From Heterostelium multicystogenum (taxonomy: Eukaryota > Evosea > Eumycetozoa > Acytosteliales > Acytosteliaceae), in contig RCNN01000064.1 of NCBI GenBank assembly GCA_003667245.1, positions 1-64,000 on the forward strand: a stretch of DNA of 64,000 nt. The letters run 5' to 3'. Both the position numbers and the translations under genes were made by a program. Positions 11,022-23,255 of this stretch are shown piece after piece. Position 1 is the first letter of the stretch. Every line of letters starts with the position of its first letter. The notes below the pieces were generated by a model. It had not been told where the DNA came from. It saw only the letters and a list, made by a program, of their open reading frames with translations, and searched no databases.

Positions 11022-13854
11022 ACAAATAAAATAGTTTTGTCTGGAATCAATGATTGTCGTATGGAAAAGATAAAAAACAAAACAAACAAAGCTTAAACAA
11101 AAAGAACACCAAACAATAATATGATATATATAAATAATTATTGAATATTTGAACAACAGTTATCAAATCTAACATCATATACCTCTTGATCATCTGCAAC
11201 AAAAAAAATTAAATGTAAAGTGTAACGGATAAAATTTTTGAAAAAAACCCGCGATCTGAATCAGATTTGAAAACATTTGAATAAACAAAATGAAAAACAA
11301 ACTTGTGGAAGAAACCAGGAGTTGTGATTGATAAAAGATTCTTTTCGATCGAATTCTGTGAAAGACCAAATATAAACTATCTGTCAGATTCTCACTCTAA
11401 TCGGATTTACAATTTTCTCAAAATCATTCATCCAAATCCTATATTTATCTATATCAACTACAATTGGGAAATCATAAAACATATTTCTAAATTCAATAAC
11501 TAAAAAGAATAATACGTTAGCATTGTCTTGTAATTTCAATGAGTATACTATCCAAAAATATTTAATTAAATTTCAAAAATGTTACGTTTTTTTTCTATGG
11601 TCAGTTGGTATATAAGGTAACGAACCTTTTAAATGCCAAAAAATGTCAAAGAAAAATATCAAAATTTCGGACCATGAATCCATTCGAGGTCCTCACTTTT
11701 TACAATGCAAATATAATATATGGTCTAGAGGTGTATTTCGCATACAATATAAGCGTGAAATTTCATTTTTAATTTCCATGATGATTTCCTTGGAATAATG
11801 AATGAATGACACCTATAAAATGTTTTCAACAATTGTCTTTTATTTTAAAATAAACCTTTTGAACAATCAACAACATTATCTATAATAAATAATATATCCA
11901 ATTCACCCTCTATTTAATTCTAATAGATATTTTTTTAAATCAATCCTAATATTATTTACTATTGTAAACAAAAAAAAAAACCAAATAGAATACTAAATAT
12001 TGATAGCTATCCTAATAATACCAAAATAACAATACAGACTTATAATACTAACAAATAACAATCATTTATTAATCGATTTATTATTAATAAAGGTAAATAC
12101 TTTTACTCTGTTTGCAATCTATTCATTCTAAAATTGAACAATGAATATATATATATCATCGATATTTAAAACACGATATACATATTTAAAACTTTGAAAT
12201 AACCTGATTTTTTTGGTTTAAGGTCAAAGTCAAAATCACCCATTAATTATCAATATACAACATAATTAATAAACCAAACCGATGTGATATAACTTTTGCT
12301 CATGAAGCATCAAACATAGCAATTATAGAACTTTGCAGCTTGACAAAAACTTACCTAAATTATCAAAATCATCATTGTGACACCATTTTTCCAACATTGA
12401 AAAATCACTAATATCAAAAATATCATTTTTTTGTTTTTTTTTTGCAAAAAAATAACATGGACTTTTGCACTTATAACCACATTTTTTGGTGTATTGTAAC
12501 TTCTATTAAAAACAGTCATCCTCCATTGATTTATTTTTCTTTTATTTTTTCCAATCAACAAATATAATTGTTCCTCAAAAGCTCGTGGCAACTCTTAGAA
12601 GAACCGGTATCAATACCATCTAGCGGTAGTTCATCACAATTGCTGAAATTGTTCTTGATCAAACCATCTTAGAACTTACCATATTTATTATTTATTTATT
12701 TTATACTCTGCCAACTTGAGCTTATCTTTTAATAATCCAAATATCAATAATTATAGAATAGTATTTAGTATTTAATTATAAAAATAATATTTTTTGGATT
12801 AATTAATTAATTAATTAGATTATATTAGTAGATAAAAGTGTAGAATTATTCTTTAGATATTAGTTATATTACTATAGAATTAGTTTACTTTAATATTATA
12901 GAATAATTGGATTTGGAAGATCATTCTGAAATTGAAAACAAAAGTGTGAGATCATATTTAATCTACTTTCTCCATATACTCCACCAGTTTACTTATTGCT
13001 GGTCCACCAGTTAGATTTGCAACATTCTTTCAGTGTAAAACCAAATCACTTAGATAACACACTCACACCAAACAAACATTTTAACACAATCATTTCATAA
13101 CCGACCAACAAATCCCACTTACCACGATCTATACACCCCTGCATATCGCAAACAGATCACTCCAACTTTTTAGTGTCGGTCATCCCATACCACCACAGAA
13201 GTTATTTCATAAAACAAAGTAGTATTTGGAACACCGATCTTAATCATATACAACAACCTCTACATTACGCCAAACTATTACGCCAAACAAGTTGGCGTTA
13301 CTGCTTCTGGCAATTAAACAATATTTTAAAGTTAATTTCATATTTAGTTATTATTATTACTTTGATTACATTTCATTTCATTCCATTTCAAATTTTCTTT
13401 TCCATTGTTATCTCAATTGATTTGGACAAACTTGTATTTCCTGTTTGTTTTTGCACTAGTATCTATTCATTAACTCGGTATTTTACCGTCAAACAACCAT
13501 TCACCATCTTTGTTATTAATTTGTTTTGTTTTCATTAAAAAAATCAAGGCAACTTCGGGTTTATAAATAATTTTTTATTTTTTTTAATTTTTTTTGTTTT
13601 TGTTTTTTTGCAACTACAAACCAAAGCCGCACTGTTTTCTCTCTTCTATGCTACACACATGTTCTATTTTTACAAAATTGGTTGTTCAAATAGAAAGGAT
13701 CCAAATCATTTTACAAAATAATAGTCTCTATACTATATTAGTAAACACATAATCAATTTTCATATTCACATTCACAACTACATAATTCACAGCAAACAAC
13801 AAACAAGAATATCTTTCTAACAACAGTATTTCAACAGGAGTTGATTCTCAAATA
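11022..13854. other. Gene-poor intergenic region, 2.8 kb
   Basis: No coding exon that I can support. Base composition is strongly A+T-rich with many A- and T-runs (for example 13560-13610). A small inverted repeat, GGACC at 11669-11673 and GGTCC at 11688-11692, sits in a patch of mixed composition. The right end should hold the bZIP gene promoter. Open frames at 11303-11503 and 12355-12591 resemble random A+T-rich sequence. Confidence 0.5.
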
Positions 13855-15873
13855 ATGGCTTCATTTGATGGTTATTCCATGGGAAATAGCTCAAGCAATA
13901 ACAACAGCAACAATAACAACTGGGTTGATAGCCAATCATTTTTTTGACCCATCAATGAATGGCAATGGAATACAACCATGCTTGGTTTCAAAGCATAAGC
14001 AGCAGAACGAAAACAATGGCAATGGTAACAGCGGAAGCAACACACCACCACCATCTTCTTCCAATTCATTTTCATCACCATCATCTCCAAACGAAATAAA
14101 AGACGAGCTCTCTTCATCATCAATACTGAGAGAGGACGATTTGAAAGATTATAGCCACCATAAAAAAGATAAGAAGGAAAAGGAAGAATCCAAAACAGAG
14201 AAACAAAAGGCACGAAGAACCAATCAGAATATTGCCAGCAGAAATTATAGACAAAGGAAGAAAGTCTATATTAAAGAAATGGAGGATAGAGTATGTATTT
14301 TTTTGGAATTAATTTCTGCAACCAAAAGATATAGATAGATTACTAACTATTCTATGATTAGATTAATCAATTGACTTTAGAAAATGACTCATTAAAGAAA
14401 GATCTGAGTAAAATTGGTAACAATCCAATTGAATTATTGAGATTCCCACAAGAGATGGTATATTTAATGACACAGATTCGCAAGATAGTTATTCAAATCG
14501 ATCAGTCTTTGAGAAATGGTGAGCCAGATCAAGTTATTAGAACTATTTTGAATCAATGGCATACATCAATGGACCAAGCGTCTGCACTCAATGAGAAAGA
14601 AATAGAAAGAGTATGTACTGTTTTTAGAAATTACTGTGATTTCTGGTAAACTAACATTTGTTACAGTTTGTACATCCATATACCCAAGTAAAGTTGACTT
14701 TGTTAGGATATAAACCATTTAGTAACCCATGGACAGATTTTGTAATGAACTCGAGTCATCTCCAATGGTGGCCCAGATACACGGAGAAAGCAGAGCTCAC
14801 TTTGGAACAAAATGAGCAAATCACCAATTTGTGGGGACGTTTCTCTGAAGAAGAAGCCATTTTGCGCAAAGAGATGGCAGAGCTAGACGAGAAGATCAAA
14901 AAGTTTTATATGTCAAAGGTCATCATTTTGCCAGACTGTGAGCGTTTGAATATTTTGGCACAATCAAACATACCTGTTGACGACAACATCGAGGCAGACA
15001 CTGCTGAAATTGGCGATATTTTGGAATTTACATTTAATTTGGAGCGTTTAAAACAAAAGTTTATCAAAGTCAGTAGACTGATGTGGGACACCTCCAAGCA
15101 AATGGGTAAATTCCTATCAACTCGTCAAGAAGCTATTCTCCTGGTTTTGGTACATTCCAACACCAAATACATTCATGCCAATATGGAAATGGCAAACAAT
15201 CTTTGGAATCAACTTAATCAATCGAACTACCGTCAGATTCAGAAATCGTCACCAAGCAGCATCACTAGTTCATCATTATCCAATCTCTCACTTAATAATG
15301 GCTCAAGTCCAATCAGCGGCCTCAATCTCAACGGAATGTCATCTTCACAAACACAACAGTCACCTCCAAGTCTAATGAACAAAACAACTACAACAAGTTC
15401 AACATTACCCGTCATTGTTTAAACAACAACAACCACAGCAACAATCACCTCCACAGCAACAACAGCAGCAACAACAACAGCAACAACATCAACAGCAACA
15501 AAACGATTTGCTTCATTACCATTCCAATTCCAACTTATCCATGTTTTCACCTCATCAATCATTCCGTTTGCAACCTAATAACTACGTCAATATGCCAAAT
15601 AACATGACTTCAACAAGCCCAAATACCAATCCAACATCACCCATCATTTTAGGATCAAATCCTTCCGACTACAATTCACAATTCCAATCACCAATCACAG
15701 ACTTATTTTCATCAAACACCCAAAGTATACAAATTCCACAACAACAACAGCAGCAGCAACAACAACAACAACAACCAAACAACTCAAATACACAACGTTA
15801 TACCAATCCTCAACAACAGCAACAACAATCAGAACCATCGTACCAATTCCATTATTACCAACCCATTCAATAA
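13855..15873 (+). CDS. bZIP transcription factor
   Basis: DNA-binding regulator, nuclear. The start is taken as the ATG at 13855 (MASFDGYSMGNSSSNNN). A T7 run near 13943 must lose one T to join the rest of exon 1. A Lys-rich basic region follows, with RRTNQNIASRNYRQRKK at about 14212-14262. The leucine zipper begins at EMEDR and continues after intron 1 (14291-14361) with INQLTLENDSLKKDL. A second intron lies at 14611-14666. After the zipper comes a predicted helical region of about 230 residues with Trp-rich motifs (SSHLQWWPRYTEK, TNLWGRF), which I do not recognise as a named domain. The tail is Ser- and then poly-Gln-rich. A stop at 15420-15422 is immediately followed in another frame by 150 more codons of Gln/Asn/Pro-rich sequence, so either the protein ends at 15422 or a one-base error hides a longer tail to 15873. 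D. discoideum has many bZIP genes (the bzp set, dimA, dimB); I cannot assign orthology. Confidence 0.82.
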
Positions 15874-16319
15874 TTTTATAGTAAAGTATAGAATAAAATT
15901 TGGACTATAAAGTTATTAGTTATTCGTGGGGAATGAATGATACTTTGTAGAACTACCATTGTAAAAATATATCAATATTTCATTTATTTTCAGGTTCTAA
16001 TATTCTTTTTTTTTAAGAGTCTTACACAATATATGTTTCTCTATGCAATCAGTTCACGATTTTGCCTAAAATGTCAAAAAAACGAGTTTGATGTGCCCCA
16101 TTTCACGATAGTGTCATTGATGATGCACATAACACGTTTTTCTCTTATTCACCGAATTTTAACAAAACATATTTTTGAAGTTTCGTAAAATGAACTGTGA
16201 CTAATAAACAAATCACAGAACAAATTCGGTATAAAAGTTTACTACTAATTTAAAATCTCAGAGCTAATATTAATCTAAAATCATAATACACTAAATATAT
16301 ACTATATTATCTAATAAGA

Positions 16320-16577
16320 ATGTTATATTCAATTTTTGGTTATTTAATTTCAATTATTGTTGGAAATGAAACCAATGGAATAATAATTGATGGTCAAGCA
16401 TATACAGAGGTTCAGTCACAGAGTCAAAACCAATCCGATTTAAAAGATAGCAAAGCTGCTCAATCCACGACTCCAATGAATATTGCATCACAGAGACCAA
16501 AAAGAAACAGTTTGTCCAGCTCAACTCAACAACTAATGTTGGAAGATAAATCAGCTATTCCATTGATATCAATGTAG
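16320..16577 (+). CDS. Small hypothetical protein with hydrophobic N-terminus
   Basis: A single open frame of 85 codons. The first 14 residues (MLYSIFGYLISIIV) could be a short signal peptide. The rest is polar, Ser/Gln-rich and contains RPKRNSLSSS, a possible basophilic kinase site. G+C rises inside the frame and falls sharply on both sides, which supports real coding sequence. I do not recognise a family. It lies between the convergent 3' ends of the bZIP and FAH genes. Confidence 0.45.
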   Translation: MLYSIFGYLISIIVGNETNGIIIDGQAYTEVQSQSQNQSDLKDSKAAQSTTPMNIASQRPKRNSLSSSTQQLMLEDKSAIPLISM

Positions 16578-16863
16578 TTTTAGTTTTAATTTATCATAAC
16601 CATCCAAACTGCAACCTATTCATTACTTAAAATAATATTATAATATTCATAATATTTATTAAGATTGCGAATCGTATTCACATCTATTTATTAGTGGATC
16701 TATTTTATAGATAATAATTATATAGACCATTTAAATATTTTTTTGTACAGTCATTTAAATAAAGCATTTATTCAATAGAATAAATCAAACAAACAGGTTA
16801 TTTCCCATTATTTGGATGATTTAAATCATTGTTTTGTATATGATATTTCTTTAAGTTTGTTTT

Positions 16864-18210
16864 TTACTGGAAGTTTAATGGAACAATTGGAAGAATGGTA
16901 CCAACGGCTTCACCAAAACCAACATTGTAACCGTCTCCCTTGCAAACACCACTGATGACAACGGTGTCACCATCCAACAAGAATTTTCTTTCCTCATTAC
17001 CAATTGAAACTGGCTTGGTACCTTTCCAAGCAAGCTCCAACATTGAACCATAGCTGTCTTCAGTCTGTTTGATGAAAATAATAGTGTTAATATAGGTGCT
17101 TTTGAAGATTAAACAATTTAAATCATGATTAACTTACTGGTCCACTAATTGTTCCAGTACCCAAAAGATCACCTGTGTTCATGTTACATCCAGTGATTGT
17201 GTGGTGGGCCAATTGTTGAGTGAGGGTCCAGTACATGTATTTCAAGTTGGTTTTTGATACAATGTGTGGCTTATCCATATTCTTTGACTTGATACCAACA
17301 GAGAGATTAATATCGTAAGTATTGTTTCCGGTCTCCTTCAAGTATGGCAATGGGGTTGGTTCTTGAGTTGGTGCTGGAACAGCAAATGGCTCCAAAGCGT
17401 CGAGGGTGACAACCCAGGCAGAGATTGTGGTACCAAAGTTCTTTGCCAAGAATGGACCAAGTGGTACATATTCCCATTTTTGAATGTCACGAGCGGACCA
17501 ATCGTTCAAGAGAACCAAACCAAAGATGTGGTCCTTGGCATTTTGAATGGTGATTGGTTGTCCGAGCTTGTTACCAGTACCGATGATAGCACCCATCTCC
17601 AACTCGAAATCAAGCAATCTTGATGGACCAAATGATGGAGCGGGATCGTCGTCTCCCTTGGTTTGACCTTGTGGACGATGGAGATTGGTTCCAGAGACAA
17701 CAACACTTGAGGCACGACCGTGATATCCGACTGGCAAAATGGGGTCCAGTTTGGCATGAGAGCGTTATCCTTTCCACGGAACATTATACCAACGTTGGTA
17801 GCGTGTTCCTTTGAGGCATAAAAGTCGGTGTAGTCACCAATACGGACTGGCAACAACATGGTGACTTGTGATTGTGGGTGGAAAGCAGCATTACGAACAG
17901 TGGTGTTGTCTCTCAGGTCTGGGGTACCAGCAGAGAGAAGGTGCAACAGAGTGGATCTAGCCTCGGTCCAAGCGGCACGACCAAGCGACATGAACTCATT
18001 GAGGGAGTCCTGATGGAAGACCTTTGTATGATTTAAGAGTGGACCATGGAAGAAACCATTGTCGGCCAAAACAGAGAGATCCAAAACCAACTCACCAATG
18101 GCTACACCAACACGTGGCGCAGCTGTAGCTGATGTCTTGAAGATACCATATGGCAAGTTTTGGAGAGAAAAGTGTGAATCGGCTGAAACCTCAATAAAAC
18201 TCTTTGTCAT
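16864..18210 (-). CDS. fah: Fumarylacetoacetase
   Basis: Hydrolyses fumarylacetoacetate to fumarate and acetoacetate, the last step of tyrosine and phenylalanine breakdown, in the cytosol. The start at 18210 ([22 protein letters not shown]) matches the usual FAH N-terminus. Diagnostic stretches are [68 protein letters not shown] and [13 protein letters not shown]. One intron, 17065-17137, is in phase 0. The last exon runs to LPIVPLNFQ and a TAA at 16864-16866. The coding sequence is interrupted once, at the AAAA of 17736-17739 (T4 on the coding strand). One extra T restores [15 protein letters not shown], so a missing base is likely. The open frame also continues 80 codons upstream to 18450 with a hydrophobic segment; see findings. 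Confidence 0.93.
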
Positions 18211-18450
18211 TTTTAAGTTGTTATTCTCAGAGAAACCTGTATTACTGATGCTACTACTAACAATTTGATGATTGTTTTTACTACTACTGTTTAAAGTTAT
18301 ACTATTATTATTTAACTGAAATATATTGATATTCACAATGTAAATAATGATATTGAATAGAATGAGAAGTGTAATTAAAAAATAGTTTCTACCTCTTGTT
18401 CTTCTTGGTGGTGGTGTTGTTGTGTTGTCACGAATTCTTTTGTTTATCAT

Positions 18451-19221
18451 ACATATGACACTCTCTTTAGAGATTAGAAATTCACACTAATAAATTTAAA
18501 AAACAAAGCAAAAAATAAATTTAAAAATTTTCATTTCCAATGTGTTCATGTTCCAAATTCCGGTGGAACAAAACTAAAAAACCATCGAAAATCTAAATGG
18601 AACATTGATCAATAATCACACTCAATTTAGTAAAAGAAAAAGAGGTGTAAACAAAATTTATAACTTCTTTATTTTTTTGATCTATTTTTGTATTGTCTTT
18701 TGATCTAGTTTGTTTTTTTGTTTTTTTATAGTAAATCAAAATAGATAATATTGAATCTGTTGATTTGATTTCGAGCTAATTGTTAGTTAGTGTAAAAGAT
18801 AATAATAGTTGTTATTAATGTTGATTTTTATTGACACCAGTGAATTATTTACTTTGGTCTAGATTTGTTTAAAATACAAAAAAAACAAAAAAAACAGTTT
18901 TTTACAATAAAATCAGCAAATTCGAAAATGTAGAATTAGACGAATGACGTTGAAGGTTGGTTACCACCACTAAAAAAAAGAGCTAAAATAATAAAATTTA
19001 ATTAATTCTAAAACCATTTAAACAAAATCAGAAATATCTGTAATATCACTATTTTAGGTCGTTATGTAAGGTGAGCTCTACAAAAACAAACAAAATACTT
19101 GTTCAAATTACTAAAGTCACTCCCCAACAATCAATCCAAAAACCATCAGACCAAAGAAGGGAACTCTTTTTAAAGTATTCTGATTTCAGTTCGAAAAATA
19201 TCATTAAAGATATAGAAAAAT
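18451..19221. other. Divergent intergenic region
   Basis: Spacer of 770 bases between the divergently transcribed FAH gene and the first ComC-like receptor gene, so it should hold both promoters. It has long T- and A-runs (18660-18730, 18880-18910). I see no coding exon. Confidence 0.5.
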
Positions 19222-22200
19222 ATGTCTAGTTTCAATTATATGTATTTTTTCTATATTTTTAATAATAATAGTAGTTCTATTTTCAAATTCTAAATCTGTT
19301 AGCCATGCTTTAGAACAATCTGAATGTAAGTGAAATCTATCAATAATAAATATATAGTTGAGTCAATGGTAATAGTTTATTTACTAAATTTACAAATATA
19401 TTTATATATTTAAATAAATAAATAAAAGTGGATGGTTTAAGTTGGTTAAATAAACAGTATAAGCTTGGTTTACCAACCGATTTAAATACTTCATGTGGAT
19501 TTTCAAATACACAAGTATCAATTAGGTGCATTGGCAACCAACTTGATTCAATGTATGTACCAAGAGGAATTCTTAAATTTTTACAGACAATCATCTAATT
19601 AGTTATTTTTAGTTCTATCCAATCAACAACAACAAATGATTATGGTACACCAGATCCCAATTATAACTTAGTTTTCCCATATATTACAATGGTTACAATT
19701 AAATTTCCAAATAATGTGGTTCAGAACATTGCAAATGTTTCTATTAATATTTTGGAAAGACTAGCATGCCCAACAATTAATACATATATGTAAGTAATAT
19801 ATAACTCTTATTGTCAATTTTATAATCATATTAATTTGTATTTTTAAAGTATCGAGGGAGATCCTACGATTAAATATATTCCTGAAGAATTTCCTGTGAA
19901 TGGTTCTATATTAGATTTTACTGTTAGTAAAAATCCTTACATCACTAAGATTCCATCTAAAACTCCTTTCTTCTGTAACCTCTAATTTGTAAGTTATGTT
20001 TTCATGTTTCATGTTATGTACCAAGTATATTAATGTAAAATGACAATATAGGAATCTTGTTGATAGTCCTATTACAGGTATCGATGAAAAGTGCCAACAA
20101 ATGTATTAACCATTCAAATGGGTATTGGAGATAACTCTATTTTTAAATTCAATAAGTCTATATACACAAATCTAATTAGACTGTATGTATCTATCTTGAA
20201 AGAATGAATAATCCTCTAATACATTGATTTTATAGAATTATAAATCCACTTGGATTTAATTCAGGTGTTATTCTTACAAACTCAACAGTTAGATCTTTGT
20301 AAGTATAGTTCTCAATATTATATAACCTAGTAATTAACTAAAAATTCTATAGTTCTCAAACAACTGATAACTTAGGACCTCCAAGTCAAGCATCTCTCTT
20401 CATTGATATTACTAATGCAGTTCAATTGACTGATTTGTAAATATAAATTTTATTGAATATAATATTTATTACTATTCTAATTAGTCTATAACTTGAAGCT
20501 CATGTAAACCAATTAACAAAACAATTACATATTATGGAATGGAAGACATGTCTAACTTTACGAATTTTATGTAAGGCTTTTAAAATATAACATTATAATC
20601 CTAATATACTTACATATTATTTAGAAAATTGAAATGTATAAGCTGTGATGAATGGTTTCCCATTAAGGTCTTACCGCCAAATGTACAAGAAGTGTATGAA
20701 TATTAAATGGTAGATCTTTGAATAAATTAATACTGACCTGATTTTATAAAATCACTGTAGTGAATTAGGTGGTTCAAACTTCCAAACTTTCCCATTTAAT
20801 AATGTTACAATTCCAAGATCCGTAGTTGATATAGGTTTAGGATCCTTGATCAAAATGACCGAGCCAATTGCAGATAATTTCGCCGGAAACTCTAGGGCAG
20901 TCGTTGTTCTCACTAATTACCCCAGTTAATACTATTTTGAAAAGAAGGTGCATGTAGTTGGCAAAATTTACGTATGACTGGTTCCTCAATATCAGGACTT
21001 CCAGACTGTTATAGCTGTTATTACAAAATGCCCAACTTTAAAGTAAATATAATGGATGATAGTTTATCTACTTTTGTATATAATGCCTCATTTGTGTGCC
21101 GTAAGTAAATTAAATTGTAGACTCTTACTATTTTCTAACAGTAGAATCTATCTAAAAAGCTGGTGCATCTATAACTTCTCAAACATATGGTTCATTGGAT
21201 GGTAAAATTACCATCCGTGGAAAAAATCTTGGCTGGGGAATTAATGGTGATTGTGATCCTAAACTAACAGTAGTTTTATCCAATCATGAGTTATGTAGGT
21301 CACAAAGAACTATTAACCATTCTGTACATGATGATTAATTTGTATCTTTCTTAATCTTAGCTATCCTATTGCAAAATTTCTCTCAGAAAAGATCCAATAT
21401 TGTATTCTCGCAGTACCTTGGTGCAGCTTTTGACGTTGACTATTTCGATGGAAGATTCGTTTTAAATAATATTTCAATGGTTCAATATCCATACCACAAG
21501 ATATTGGTGACCATTAATGCCAATGTAAATGATCCTTCGCTTCCTCTAATATCCAAGTTTGCCAACCAAACAGGCAATGCCGTACCATGTCAGAGTTTTA
21601 CACCTGTTATTCTTGGTAAACAATATACTTGCATTGTTGACAACTCGAATAACGCAATTAAAACTTTGACAAACAACACATTGACCATGTCAAATGAATA
21701 TCTTTTCAAAGATATTGATGCATTCTATTCTCAATGTAGGTCGATATTAATATAGTATCAAGTATAATTTAAAAGCTACTAAAATTAATGAATTTGAAAT
21801 AATAGATTACCCAGTTGTCAATTCTATAGATCAAATAACTACTAGTGGAGGAAAAGTCACTGTATTTGGAGAATTTGGACCATATTTAAATTCGACAATC
21901 ATTAAGGTCAATGCAATCGACTGCACGGTCCTCAATGCTTCTCAAACACAAATTGTATTTATGGCTCCACCAAACTTGGCATTGGGTTTGGCTGAGTTCA
22001 GTCTAGTTGTTGATGGAATCCATTCGACTCGAATTCTATCTTCAATGTGGTATCAAAGCAAGTAGAAGAGGATTGTATCAAGAAGTTCTCCAATTGTTCA
22101 AATCACGGTCAATGTGATCCATTCACAGGAGTTTGTGTCTGTACTACAGAAGGATATACTGGTGATAAGTGTGATACATGTAGGTTGAGATTCAAGTTAA

Positions 22201-23115
22201 TCCATTACAATGTTAAACTAACTATCTATTTTAGTAATTGATCCCAATACCAATTTCACTCCTGATCCAAATGATCCAAATGTATTGTTTAAAACCAATG
22301 ATACCAGCTTTTCGTTCTCCATGATTGAAATCCAAGAGGTAGATTTTGATGAATCGGTTCTTAGATCCATTAAGACCAACCAATGGAGGATCACAACTTC
22401 AAATGGAACTGGCATTCAAAAAACTACACATTTCACTGAATACCACCTCCGGACCTCTCGAAGTTACAGCATCGATCATTTACACAGAGAGATCCAGAGT
22501 ATATACTTTGGTGACAAGCAATTCCAACAGCCAGCCAATACAATCAAGGTGTCAGTTGGCATTAACGGTTGGGAGTATCTTAATACTTTGACATACTTGA
22601 GAGTTATCTTTGAGACTTTTGTCAATAATGAGCAAAAAGTTGGTTGCGACAAGGTAGATATTCCAACTTTTGAATTGGATAGTAACGGTCAGTCCATTCA
22701 GTTGTTGAGAGTGGTTAAAGATAAGGTCCAATTCTTTGGTAGATTCTTAAACTATGCACTTTCCAATGGCAGACCTACATACTCTAGAAATCAGCTTATC
22801 AATCAAACCAAGCTAAACGATGATATCTCAATTGCAACCATTGGTGTGAGTTTGCCACAATGCCAGGAGTGTCTTTTGGATCCAGATTTCTCGCCATTGG
22901 TCCAGGTGACTGACGATCTCAATGGATGTGGAGCTACTAAGTCGAACACCTGGAAAATCGTTGTTGGAGTGGTGGTCAGTGTTGTAGCAGTGGCATCGAT
23001 TGTCGTTGCAGTGGTTCTCTACAAACTCAAGACCAAAAAGATGAGAAGATTCAACAAAAAAGTGGAAATGAAACTGCAAAGTTTGAAAGAAAGCGAAGCG
23101 GCAAAGTCTAAATAA
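19222..23115 (+). CDS. ComC-like receptor: LRR, IPT/TIG, EGF, ComC domain, TM
   Basis: Predicted type I cell-surface protein of the dictyostelid ComC-like/TIG group, which includes proteins in developmental cell-cell signalling and adhesion. A hydrophobic signal segment lies near 19240-19290. A leucine-rich-repeat-like ectodomain (about 19430-20930) is split into many small exons by A+T-rich introns. IPT/TIG domains occupy about 21160-22040 (DGKITIRGKNLGWGING; GGKVTVFGEFGPYLN). One EGF-like module is at about 22070-22181 (CSNHGQCDPFTGVCVC). The ComC-type domain runs about 22236-22940. A transmembrane helix lies at 22951-23022, followed by about 30 mostly basic cytoplasmic residues and a TAA. 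Start region, about 22025 and about 22445-22505 show frame slips. The LRR exon borders are only approximate. No recognisable signalling domain follows the membrane helix. Confidence 0.78.
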
Positions 23116-23255
23116 ATTCAAATTAATAAAAAAGTGTTGATTCCAGTGTTTTTTATGTGTGAATCAACCAATCAATAAAAACAAAAAACAAAATAAAAAA
23201 TTACATATCTTGACCATCTTAAGACAACATTATATTATAACTTTTAATTGATCAA

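Noticed and set aside
11303..11503. 66-codon open frame
   Set aside because: Composition equals the surrounding intergenic DNA, with no conserved motif or splice context.
12355..12591. 78-codon minus-strand open frame
   Set aside because: Rich in Lys, Ile and Phe as expected from A+T-rich noncoding DNA; no recognisable feature.
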